Notes: generated by a model not told the origin, from the letters alone. 18,971 nt of DNA from Candidatus Cloacimonadota bacterium (GCA_021772705.1 JAJFLN010000638.1:1-18971); one strand, 5' to 3'. Shown: positions 10,467-16,979, counted from the stretch's first letter. Numbers and translations are program-made.

Positions 10467-11050
10467 CCAATCTTGGAAGTTATCCCCTGAATGCTCTCGA
10501 GAAACCTGGGCAGCGTGATCCGCTTCCCCCGGGCCCCTGGAGTAAAGGTCGACTTGCCGCGCTCCGCCAGGGAGGCTCCCGACGTGTCTCCCAGAACGGT
10601 CTCCTCTCCGGTCTGGGCGTCCCGGTGCACCTCGTAGCGTCCCTGGGTCCAGCCGAGGCAGGTATACGATCCGTCTTCTCCCCTGGTCAGAAACAGGACA
10701 TAATCGTCGCCGTTCCGGAAGGACGGGCTGCCAGCGACCTGCATGCCCTGATTCCCGACGATGCCTCCCAGGGTGACGACATCGACGGTCTCGCTCGCGT
10801 CGCCCTGCAGGGTCTGCTTCACCTGAAAGGTATAAGTCGTCAGGATGGTGGTCTTCTTCTCGTCCCAGCCGGAGGACTTTTCCGTGCAGGTGCCGAGTAC
10901 GATTCGGTCCGCGGTCTTGCAGAGTCGATCGAAGTCGATCTTCTCCAGAATCGTCGCCTGCGTCGCGGCGCACATAAGAGCGGCCAGGGCCATCAACAGA
11001 CCGAGGTTTCGGCAGATGCCGGAGCGTGTCAGGTTTCGATGGAAGGTCAT
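10457..11050 (-). CDS. Exported protein paired with the matrixin-like protease
   Basis: A predicted 197-residue secreted protein with an N-terminal signal peptide (hydrophobic LGLLMALAALMCAA, likely cleaved near ATQA at about 33). The mature part begins with segments such as FDRLCKTADRIVLGTC, then TTYTFQVKQTLQG, TLGGIVGNQGMQVAG and NGDDYVLFLTRG, suggesting a compact beta-rich domain. I recall similar small exported proteins beside matrixin-type proteases in environmental bacteria, but I cannot name a family. GGAGGAG sits about eight bases upstream of ATG 11050. The stop lies within the protease ribosome-binding region and only five bases separate it from the protease ATG, so translation is probably coupled. 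It could be an inhibitor, chaperone or surface partner of the protease; the sequence does not decide which. Confidence 0.75.
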   Translation of the reverse strand: MTFHRNLTRSGICRNLGLLMALAALMCAATQATILEKIDFDRLCKTADRIVLGTCTEKSSGWDEKKTTILTTYTFQVKQTLQGDASETVDVVTLGGIVGNQGMQVAGSPSFRNGDDYVLFLTRGEDGSYTCLGWTQGRYEVHRDAQTGEETVLGDTSGASLAERGKSTFTPGARGKRITLPRFLESIQGITSKIGKE

Positions 11051-11200
11051 GGCTGGGTCTCCTCCGCCAGGGTTCAGTTTGCGATTGTTCAGGCCGAGAC
11101 TCTAGCAAGAAGATGGCCCAAACAGGAGGATTCGGTTGAGACACGGCGGATTATCACGCAGAGGGGGCGGCAGGTGCGATGACACGGGATCTTACACAGA

Positions 11201-11245
11201 GGCCGCAGAGGCCGCAGAGGCCGCAGAGGCCGCAGAGGCCGTAGA
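11201..11245 (+). repeat. Five tandem copies of GGCCGCAGA
   Basis: Four perfect 9-base units are followed by a fifth with one change (GGCCGTAGA). They form the expanded left arm of the element at 11192-11436 and could vary in number between strains through slipped replication. Confidence 0.9.
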
Positions 11246-11253
11246 CACACAGC

Positions 11254-11268
11254 GCGGGCTTCGCCCGC
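11254..11268 (+). repeat. Small GC hairpin inside copy B
   Basis: GCGGGC-TTC-GCCCGC is a perfect six-base stem with a three-base loop, just after the tandem repeat. Hairpins of this form are common in bacterial extragenic palindromes. It has no T-run and is unlikely to be a terminator. Confidence 0.6.
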
Positions 11269-11554
11269 AACCCAAAGACGAAGGAGAGATGGGGAGGGGT
11301 TGGAGAGGTGGGGATGCAGGTGGGATCTCCCGAGAAATTCGCGCGCGCCGCGAGGATTTTCGGAAGTAGTAGATCAGAGGTCTTTGGGTGAAAAAAAATC
11401 TCCGTGCTCTCTGTGGCCTCCGTGAACTCTGTGTAAACCCCCAGGCTTGTGTCTATCCCCAGGTTATCGCAGCGGAAGCACAGCCTGGGAATGGATGCTC
11501 CCGTTGAGATGCCTCGCCAGGTTTCGAGATCTCCCGCGAGAGTATCGGGGGGAA

Positions 11555-11593
11555 TGAAAACAGCGCGGAGCCTGTGAAGGTGACCCGCGCTGT
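11555..11593 (-). terminator. Rho-independent-like terminator after the sigma factor gene
   Basis: On the minus strand ACAGCGCGG (11593-11585) pairs perfectly with CCGCGCTGT (11568-11560) across a 16-base loop, followed by TTTTCA. It begins 17 bases after the sigma factor stop codon. The U-run is short, but the position and the perfect nine-base stem support termination. Confidence 0.65.
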
Positions 11594-11609
11594 GGTGACG
11601 GTGTGAGTT

Positions 11610-12650
11610 CTACTCGCCGTAGAAGTCGAGGAGCTTGCTGGAACGGCTGGGATGGCGAAGCTGGGCCAAAGCCTTGGCTTCGATCTGTCGAATCCTCTCC
11701 CTGGAGAGGTTGAATCGCATTCCGATCTCTTCCAGGGTCGATTCCTTGCCGTTGATCAGGCCGAACCGGTACTTGATGACCATCTGCTCCTTGAACTTGA
11801 GGGTCTTCAGTACTTCCTCGAGCTGCTCCTTGAGGAGCTTGTGCTTGATGATCTCCTCTGGCTTCGGCACTCGGCGATTCTCGACGAAGTACTCGAGCTG
11901 ATTGGTGCCGTCCTCATTCAGAGGCTTGTACTCCAGGGAGATGGTGTCCTTGTTGAGGCCCATCACGTACTGGATCTTGGGCTTCGGCATCTCCATCGCT
12001 TCCGAGAGCTCGGCGAAGCTGGGCCGTTGGCCCGTGTTGGCGGCCAGGTTTCGGCTGACCCGCTTGATCTTGGCGATGGTCTCGACGACGTGAACCGGCA
12101 ACCGGATGTTGCGGGCCTGGTTGGCGATGGCCCGGATGATGGACTGCTTGATCCACCAGGATGCGTAGGTCGTGAAGCGGAACCCCTTGTAGGGATCGTA
12201 CTTCTCGATGGCCCGGATGAGGCCCTTGTTACCCTCTTGAACCAGATCCAGAAGGGGGATACCCCGCTTCACATACTTCTTGGCGATGCTGATGACGAGG
12301 CGGAGGTTGCGCCGGATCAGTTCATCGAATGCGGCCTTGTCGTTGTTCAGAACCCTCTTGGCCAGGGCCAGCTCCTCCTCGCGGTTGAGCAGGTCGTGGC
12401 GGCTCACCTCTTTGAGATAGGAGGTGGTGATATCGGGATCGATGGATCGGGAGAATGCGGCGTTCCGGCTGTAGTCCCCGGCAGCGGCCGGAGAGGTCTT
12501 CTTCTTGAGTTGGTTGAAGAAACCAACCCGATCTTCCGGCGGCAGATCCTTCCCGAGAGACTCCTCGGCCTTTCGGACGACCTTCCTCGACACCTTTCGG
12601 CGCCGCTCTTGCTTGTCAGGCTGGGCTGGCTTCGGTGCTTTGCGAGTCAT
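11610..12650 (-). CDS. RNA polymerase sigma factor, RpoD/SigA-like
   Basis: A 346-residue sigma-70 family factor that directs RNA polymerase to -35/-10 promoters. A basic N-terminal tail (1-70) lacks the acidic region 1.1 of large RpoD proteins. Region 1.2 begins near DITTSYLKEV (73-82). Regions 2.1-2.4 (about 95-190) include NLRLVISIAKKY, DLVQEGNKGL, FRFTTYASWWIKQSI and NIRLPVH. Region 3 covers about 190-270. Region 4, with STLEEIGMRFNLSRERIRQIE (305-324), ends near residue 340. The match to group 1 and 2 factors is strong. Whether this is the housekeeping factor or an RpoS-like alternative cannot be told without a second copy to compare. ATG 12650 has AAGGAG upstream, but at a rather long distance of about 14 bases. 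The gene is divergent from a cytochrome gene, and a terminator follows its stop. Confidence 0.9.
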   Translation of the reverse strand: MTRKAPKPAQPDKQERRRKVSRKVVRKAEESLGKDLPPEDRVGFFNQLKKKTSPAAAGDYSRNAAFSRSIDPDITTSYLKEVSRHDLLNREEELALAKRVLNNDKAAFDELIRRNLRLVISIAKKYVKRGIPLLDLVQEGNKGLIRAIEKYDPYKGFRFTTYASWWIKQSIIRAIANQARNIRLPVHVVETIAKIKRVSRNLAANTGQRPSFAELSEAMEMPKPKIQYVMGLNKDTISLEYKPLNEDGTNQLEYFVENRRVPKPEEIIKHKLLKEQLEEVLKTLKFKEQMVIKYRFGLINGKESTLEEIGMRFNLSRERIRQIEAKALAQLRHPSRSSKLLDFYGE

Positions 12651-12893
12651 CAGTAAACGATCGTGCTCCTTGATCCGGCCTCCCCGTCAGCAGCGACTTC
12701 TGCCGCCTTCCGGGTCGAACAACTCCGTCCGATTCACCTGGGGTCTTCTCGATCTGCAGCGGCTTGTCGCCCCCGTTGAGCACCTGTTGCTCGCCGATTC
12801 AGAACGTCCCGTGGCCACCCCTTCCTCGACCTGCCGGGAACCTACCAATTGTTAATACGAGTCAAGACCCGGTAAAAGATCCGTTTATTTTTG

Positions 12894-12923
12894 TTGACAT
12901 TTCCGTGCAGTAATTCCTACATT
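12894..12923 (+). promoter_or_regulatory. Sigma-70 promoter for the cytochrome gene
   Basis: TTGACA (12894-12899, perfect -35) is followed after 18 bases by TACATT (12918-12923, four of six matches to the -10 consensus). The region is AT-rich against a GC-rich background. Transcription would start near 12930, only about five bases before the GTG at 12935. Confidence 0.6.
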
Positions 12924-12934
12924 TCGTACTCACA

Positions 12935-13906
12935 GTGAGGCATTTCGCCGTAGTCAGCGTGCTCGCCTTCATGGCCACCTTCCTGGTCGGATTCAGGATA
13001 CTAGAGGTCGAATCAGGGCCCAAGGGCACATCCAATGAGACATGCGCCGACTGCCATCGTTCCCTCTACAGGGAATGGCAGGCATCGGGGCACGCTGGTT
13101 CGTACACGAGTCCGTTGTTCCAGAAGCGGACAAATGGCTATGCCAGGAAGGACTGCCTCCCCTGTCACGTGCCTGTCACGTCCCAGCAGACTCCCCTGAC
13201 CACCCGGACCTGGAGCATGGACACGGGAGTGGACTGCGTCTCCTGCCACGTCCTTCGGGACGCCGTCCGGGGCCCCTACGATGTCGACTCGGCCCACCGG
13301 GCCATCCAGGACCCTCGATTCCTGGACAACCGAGCCTGCCAGCAGTGCCATGGCAACACGGTCCTCGAGGCGAGAGAGGCCATCAGCCCCTTCAACACGA
13401 AGACCTGTCAGAGCTGCCACATGCCGATCGTCAAGCGGCATCTCGCCTCGGGCCTCTATCAGCTGCTGAGAAAGAAGAAGAAGTCCGGCCGCCACGACTT
13501 CAACCTTACCCAGCTCCTGCGGGGAGCCGCCAAGCTCTCCCTGGGCTACGACAGCGTCTCCAGGACTCTCGCCGTGACCGTGGAGAACGTCGGCGCCGGG
13601 CACAAGATGCCCACAGGCTCCCACGGAGCTCCCACGGTCAAGCTGGTCGTCTTTCTGGAGGAATCAGAGCCGGGCCGCCCCGTGATCACCCGGGAAATGG
13701 CTTTCAGCAACCGGGACGGGACCGCCATCTCTCCCAAGGGAGCCGGAACTCTGGAGATCCCCATCCGCCGGGCCGTCCCGGTCTCCTACACGGCCCACGC
13801 CCGCCTCCTCTTCTTTGGAAACGACGAGGTGACCCGGACAGCCGCAGAGGTCATGGCTCAGCAGGACTACCACTTCGAGTACTACCCGCCGCCACCGGAG
13901 TACTGA
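12935..13906 (+). CDS. Pentaheme cytochrome c family protein
   Basis: An exported electron-transfer protein of 323 residues with five CxxCH haem-binding motifs: CADCH (37-41), CLPCH (74-78), CVSCH (101-105), CQQCH (135-139) and CQSCH (158-162). The N-terminal hydrophobic stretch (about 4-22) is a signal peptide or membrane anchor, so haem attachment would occur outside the cytoplasm. The first motif context (CADCHRSLYREWQASGHAGS) resembles the cytochrome c-554-like family. After a basic linker (RKKKKSG, 179-185) comes a haem-free beta domain (about 205-315) containing NVGAGHKMPTG, a segment that recurs in such cytochromes. Its redox partner and electron acceptor are not shown by the neighbours. 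GTG 12935 is the only start giving the full leader; no Shine-Dalgarno sequence precedes it, and the promoter implies an almost leaderless mRNA. Confidence 0.88.
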   Translation: MRHFAVVSVLAFMATFLVGFRILEVESGPKGTSNETCADCHRSLYREWQASGHAGSYTSPLFQKRTNGYARKDCLPCHVPVTSQQTPLTTRTWSMDTGVDCVSCHVLRDAVRGPYDVDSAHRAIQDPRFLDNRACQQCHGNTVLEAREAISPFNTKTCQSCHMPIVKRHLASGLYQLLRKKKKSGRHDFNLTQLLRGAAKLSLGYDSVSRTLAVTVENVGAGHKMPTGSHGAPTVKLVVFLEESEPGRPVITREMAFSNRDGTAISPKGAGTLEIPIRRAVPVSYTAHARLLFFGNDEVTRTAAEVMAQQDYHFEYYPPPPEY

Positions 13907-14248
13907 ACCCGGTCCGTTCATCCCCTTCGGCGTGGCTTCAGGACATGCTTCGACAGGCTACGAAGAGACAGCTTAGGTAGAGGTTACACGGAGATCTCGG
14001 AGGTCACGGAGGGCACAGGGGCCTTTTTGGGGAAACGGGGATCGGGGTGTAGAGGTGAGTTGCTGAGCAGTGGAGCGCCTCGATGACGATTTCCCTCAAA
14101 AAACCTCCGTGAACTCGGTGTTCTCTGTGTAACTTCCCGCGGATGCCAGGTCGACTGAATGAGACGACCGGCGCCGTTCTGTTCGAACAACGCCGGTCGT
14201 AAGGTGAAGACGGCTAGCGGCGCCGCCCCCGATTCGATAATCCCGTAA
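13907..14248. other. Gene-free region with a repeat element
   Basis: These 342 bases between convergent genes hold a weak five-base hairpin (CTTCG 13948-13952 with CGAAG 13961-13965) and copy C of the inverted-end element (13984-14132). No gene is seen, and no clear terminator with a T-run was found for either flanking gene. Confidence 0.6.
13984..14132. repeat. Intergenic element with inverted ends (copy C)
   Basis: The element starts TTACACGGAG (13984-13993) and ends CTCTGTGTAA (14123-14132), which are inverted with one mismatch. The left arm continues with GGAG/CGGAGG units. The right arm begins with an A run and CCTCCGTGAACTC, as in copies A and B. At 149 bases it is shorter than copy B because the interior and the left-arm repeats are shorter. 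The following GTAACTTCCC matches copy A. Confidence 0.7.
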
Positions 14249-14995
14249 CTAGTTGAGAACGCTGCCCGCCGCCGGCGCGGGGAACAGGAACCAGCCGATG
14301 TCCACCGTGACGTAAGGCTTGTGGATCTCGACGAAGGGATACTTGATGGTCTGCTTCAGGGTGTGGAACAGCAGGCTGCTCGGGATCGGAATCGCGCCGG
14401 TCCAGGCGCCCTCGATCCTCAGGTCGATCTTCTTCTCCGCCGGCCGGTAGCTGGCGGTTCCGATGGCCCGGACCGAGATGAGACTCTTGAGCCACATCTC
14501 CATCTTGTTGTCGCGCAGCTTCAACCGGACGTCCCGGACAGGAACAGCGAGCAGCTCCAGACCGGCTTCGACGCCGTTGGCGCCGGCCAGGGCCTGGGTG
14601 ATGCTGAAGGCCATGTCGGCCTTCTGAGCTGTCATGTCCGTGAAAGCCAGGATCTGATCGATGGAGTTCTTGATCGGGTCTCGCAGGAAGTCTCCTCCCA
14701 GGGAGAACCGGGACTTGGCGTCTACGCCCTGGACGTTCATACCGTCATCAGCGGTGATCCGATCGATGTGGGCCGTGAGGAGACTGTTCTCGATATGGAT
14801 TCGCTCACCGTGGATCTGAAATCCTGGCCAGGAAGAATCCTGAACCTCGTAGTGGAACGGAACAGCCTCGCTGTGAAGAATGTCGGAGCGAACATGACGC
14901 TCCAGGGCACCCATCCAGTTATCGGCGGTAAAGCCAGTCGACGTTGCAGTCAGGACCAGGACGGACATCAGGGCAGGTATCAAGATCCGCTTCAC
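14249..14995 (-). CDS. Exported protein, possibly lipid-binding (LmeA/DUF2993-like)
   Basis: A predicted 248-residue secreted or periplasmic protein. The signal peptide is MKRILIPALMSVLVLTATST, with likely cleavage around residue 24. The mature part is a run of beta-strand-like segments: FQIHGERIHIENSLLTAHID, VQGVDAKSRFSLGG, VRDVRLKLRDNKMEM, ASYRPAEKKIDLRIEG, KPYVTVDIGWFL. The pattern of alternating strands with a C-terminal linker helix (SSLLFHTLKQTIKYP) recalls LmeA/DUF2993 lipid-binding proteins, but I infer this from pattern only. The GTG start at 14995 is well supported by AAGGAGGA about five bases upstream. A consensus-like promoter lies 55-83 bases upstream, so the gene is probably transcribed alone and well expressed. 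Confidence 0.72.
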   Translation of the reverse strand: MKRILIPALMSVLVLTATSTGFTADNWMGALERHVRSDILHSEAVPFHYEVQDSSWPGFQIHGERIHIENSLLTAHIDRITADDGMNVQGVDAKSRFSLGGDFLRDPIKNSIDQILAFTDMTAQKADMAFSITQALAGANGVEAGLELLAVPVRDVRLKLRDNKMEMWLKSLISVRAIGTASYRPAEKKIDLRIEGAWTGAIPIPSSLLFHTLKQTIKYPFVEIHKPYVTVDIGWFLFPAPAAGSVLN

Positions 14996-15000
14996 GGCAC

Positions 15001-15008
15001 TCCTCCTT
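15001..15008 (-). promoter_or_regulatory. Strong ribosome binding site deciding a GTG start
   Basis: AAGGAGGA on the minus strand, five bases before GTG 14995, is complementary to the 3' end of 16S rRNA over its whole length. Confidence 0.75.
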
Positions 15009-15049
15009 ACGAGATTCTCATGTGCTGTTGTTATCGAGAAAAGCCGGAC

Positions 15050-15078
15050 ATACTAAGGGATCATGGCTCCAGTGTCAA
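15050..15078 (-). promoter_or_regulatory. Sigma-70 promoter for the 14995 gene
   Basis: On the minus strand TTGACA (15078-15073, perfect) is followed after exactly 17 bases by TAGTAT (15055-15050, four of six matches). The transcript would start near 15043, leaving a leader of about 48 bases with the strong ribosome binding site. The large palindrome begins 17 bases upstream of the -35 box. Confidence 0.7.
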
Positions 15079-15095
15079 GACTCTGTGCCATGAAA

Positions 15096-15212
15096 GGGTG
15101 CATGTCCCGTAGGGGGTCCCCTGGCCTATTCCGGATCCGTTCGCCCCACTATGGATGCGGGCATCCATAGTGGGGCGAACGGAGGAGGGGACCCCCTGGG
15201 TGACATGCACCC
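15096..15212. repeat. 117-bp near-perfect palindromic element
   Basis: Three nested pairs of arms match exactly: 15096-15106 with 15202-15212 (11 bp), 15111-15122 with 15186-15197 (12 bp), and 15137-15158 with 15161-15182 (22 bp), with only two bases between the innermost arms. That makes 45 perfect pairs. The spacers between arms are unequal: 4 bases each side in the outer one, 14 against 3 in the inner one. It lies between divergent genes, so it is not a terminator of either. It resembles a mobile palindromic element (REP or MITE type) without its own gene. Confidence 0.85.
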
Positions 15213-15269
15213 CTCCTGACACCCTGGCCTGGAGTTCCGCGCCTCCAGTCGTGTAGGATCCAGCCGACC

Positions 15270-15506
15270 ATGAATCAGGAAGACGCAAAGCACTGTCCCC
15301 ACCCGACGCCGGAGGACGAGACATATCAGTGCGCTGATTGCGGCCTCCGAGGCTGCTTCGAATGTGTCTCTCTGACCTCCGCGGCCTTGGTGACGGAGGC
15401 GACGGGGAAGCTGCAGGATGCGACGGGCCTGAACTGGAAGTACCGTTGCCGGAGCTGTGTCGTGGTCATCTCTTCCAGTTCAGGGTCCGAAGGGGAAACG
15501 GGCTGA
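15270..15506 (+). CDS. Small cysteine-rich (zinc-ribbon-like) protein
   Basis: A 78-residue protein that I do not recognise as a named family. It has eight potential metal ligands: C9 and H11, C21 and C24 (CADC), C29 and C32 (CFEC), and C60 and C63 (CRSC). Two CxxC pairs 36-39 residues apart fit a zinc ribbon, and the extra CFEC and CPH could hold a second site. The C-terminal SSSSGSEGETG is likely disordered. ATG 15270 has AGGAT about nine bases upstream. With no membrane segment it should be cytoplasmic. Together with the 65-residue protein at 6044 it is one of two tiny cysteine-pair proteins in the window, but their sequences are not alike outside the cysteines. Confidence 0.6.
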   Translation: MNQEDAKHCPHPTPEDETYQCADCGLRGCFECVSLTSAALVTEATGKLQDATGLNWKYRCRSCVVVISSSSGSEGETG

Positions 15507-15691
15507 ACTCCCACGTTTGAATGGCTCCTCGGGTCGTTCTGGTCGCGGTTCCGTCGGGGTGTGCAACAATTCGACCTGAGATGGCGTAATCATGAATGGA
15601 TCCCCGGTCTCGACAGTGTTGGTTTCCCCTGCGATTGACGGCCCACAGTGGATTCAGCGATTTGCCAGCCCAACTCCAAGGAGACGTCCTG

Positions 15692-16375
15692 ATGGCCCAG
15701 TTGATAGCGACTCTGAGAATCGTGCTAGTCCTCACTTTCTGTGCATTTGTGGCCCTTCCGGCTGCGATGGCCCAGGCCGATGGCTCTTTCGCCTACTCCT
15801 TTTCCGACGTCAAGATCGTGAGCGCCACCAAGGACGGCTCCGAGCCCTTCGAGGTCAACAGCCATTACACTGCCTCCAGCATGCCGGCGGTTTACATTGA
15901 GGGGACCCTGAAGGTCTCCTGGGACCTGAGCATCTTCGAGTCCTCCTCATCCATATCGGACGCCATGGGCAAGAAGACCGCCGTCTACATCAGCGTCGGT
16001 GAGGACGACACCACCCCCAGCCCGGTGGGCTTCATTTCCAACGTCTGGGCCGATCTCTATCCCGAGATCAACGACGAGGAGGGTCTGGCAGGAAAGTCCT
16101 TCTCCTTCTCCAGCCCGGGCAACAGTTCGTCCACCACCCTGAAGTTCAAGATTCCCGTGAGTAATCAGGCTTTCCTAGACAACGATGACGAGTCGGATTT
16201 CGAGTTCGTCCTTCATATCGCTGGCACGGGAAGCCATCGACTCGGCGGCAAGGACATCGGTGACTCCGAGGAGAAGCACTTCCTGCCCAGCGTGGATGTC
16301 AAATTCGTCAAGAAGGAAGTCAAGGGCGTCAGCGAGTCCGAGAACGACCCGGACTACAGCGACCTGAACCGTTGA
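15692..16375 (+). CDS. Exported protein of unknown function
   Basis: A predicted 227-residue secreted protein. The open frame could begin at 15596, but ATG 15692 is preferred: AAGGAG lies eight bases upstream and the protein then starts with a normal signal peptide (hydrophobic IVLVLTFCAFVALPAAM, cleavage after AQA at residue 29). The mature protein is rich in S, D and beta-strand-like segments (for example FAYSFSDVKIVSATKDG, VYIEGTLKVSWDLSIF, FEFVLHIAGTG, FLPSVDVKFVKKEV), suggesting a beta-sandwich. The tail is acidic (ESENDPDYSDLNR). I do not recognise a family. Its TGA overlaps the TTG start of the next gene, so the two are probably made together. Confidence 0.7.
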   Translation: MAQLIATLRIVLVLTFCAFVALPAAMAQADGSFAYSFSDVKIVSATKDGSEPFEVNSHYTASSMPAVYIEGTLKVSWDLSIFESSSSISDAMGKKTAVYISVGEDDTTPSPVGFISNVWADLYPEINDEEGLAGKSFSFSSPGNSSSTTLKFKIPVSNQAFLDNDDESDFEFVLHIAGTGSHRLGGKDIGDSEEKHFLPSVDVKFVKKEVKGVSESENDPDYSDLNR

Positions 16376-16974
16376 GCGTCACTAGACTCCTCTTCCGGTT
16401 CCGTCTGCTGACCCCGTTACTGGTCCTGGTCTCGTTCACTGCAGCCGTCTCCTTGGCGGGAGATCTGGACCTGGCCGGAGGCAGCGGCGAGATCAATCCT
16501 CCCCGCCAAGCCGGCAGGCCGGATCTGGAGTCGAGCCTGCCCCTTACGAGGACGAGCAGGTCCGCCTCCGCCTCGGCCACCGCCATGACCAGCACGGAGC
16601 TGGGGCTCCTGCGAGACCTGGCAGGGACGGAAGACGAGGCTCGGTCCATGGTCCTGCAGCTGAAGGGAGAGGGCCGCCGAGGACTGCGGGAGTATCTGGA
16701 GGTGCAGGTCCTTCGCCAGCGTCTGAGTCAGGGTGATGAAGTCAACGAGAACCCGGTCCTGCTGGGCCAGATCCTGGAGCATCACGGTCAGTACCATCGT
16801 GACAGACTGACGAACAGCAACGTCTCCCTCGCCGAGATCGAGAGCCGGATCTCCAGCCTGGAGAGCCTCACCGGCGAAGGCGCTCGCTTCTCCCGGAGGC
16901 GAGAGGAGCTGCTGAATCGGTACCGCCAGATCCGGATTCGACTCGGCACGAATCACGGAGACGAACGACAGTAG
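16372..16974 (+). CDS. Exported helical protein, coupled to the preceding gene
   Basis: A predicted 200-residue protein with a signal peptide (MSVTRLLFRFRLLTPLLVLV, cleavage near residue 29). A low-complexity linker follows (SRSASASATAMTS, about 62-74). The rest is strongly helical and charged (about 75-195), with heptad-like stretches such as GLREYLEVQVLRQRLSQ and LAEIESRISSLESL that suggest a coiled coil. The start is a TTG (16372) that shares bases with the previous stop in the junction TTGA. No other start gives the full signal peptide, and the ribosome binding site is poor, so translation may depend on ribosomes ending the upstream gene. The function is unknown; a periplasmic partner of the 227-residue protein is plausible. 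Confidence 0.62.
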   Translation: MSVTRLLFRFRLLTPLLVLVSFTAAVSLAGDLDLAGGSGEINPPRQAGRPDLESSLPLTRTSRSASASATAMTSTELGLLRDLAGTEDEARSMVLQLKGEGRRGLREYLEVQVLRQRLSQGDEVNENPVLLGQILEHHGQYHRDRLTNSNVSLAEIESRISSLESLTGEGARFSRRREELLNRYRQIRIRLGTNHGDERQ

Positions 16975-16979
16975 GAAGA

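Larger units (their letters stand above)
11192..11436. repeat. Intergenic element with inverted ends (copy B)
   Basis: The 245-base element is bounded by TTACACAGAG (11192-11201) and its exact reverse complement CTCTGTGTAA (11427-11436). The left arm continues as GGCCGCAGA repeats and the right arm as CTCCGTG-type units (11399-11426), so the arms are imperfectly complementary over more than the terminal 10 bases. The middle is rich in G and A. The right arm shares CCTCCGTGAACTC with copies at 95-107 and 14103-14115. No gene is inside. Confidence 0.75.
11051..11609. other. Gene-free region with repeats and a terminator
   Basis: No convincing gene lies in these 559 bases. Going rightward there are: the ribosome binding site of the minus-strand gene at 11050; about 120 bases in which I see nothing; a repeat element with inverted ends (11192-11436) including a 9-bp tandem repeat and a small GC hairpin; a short extension of the element (to 11478); and the terminator of the sigma factor gene (11555-11593). 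A short plus-strand frame at 11136-11369 runs through the tandem repeat (EAAEAAEAA) and is an artefact of it. Confidence 0.65.

Noticed and set aside
11136..11369. 77-codon frame with EAAEAAEAAEAAEA
   Set aside because: The repeat peptide simply reads the GGCCGCAGA tandem repeat; there is no ribosome binding site or domain.
11192..11436. CRISPR array
   Set aside because: The 9-bp units are contiguous without spacers, and no cas gene is present.
11652..12656. 334-codon plus-strand frame opposite the sigma factor gene
   Set aside because: The minus strand encodes conserved sigma regions 2 and 4 across the whole span; the plus-strand frame is a shadow.
13042..13980. 312-codon plus-strand frame overlapping the cytochrome gene
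   Set aside because: It is the other reading frame of the cytochrome gene; the five CxxCH motifs are only in the 12935-13906 frame.
15096..15212. Bidirectional terminator
   Set aside because: The flanking genes run away from the palindrome, so it is upstream of both, and it has no T-runs at its ends.
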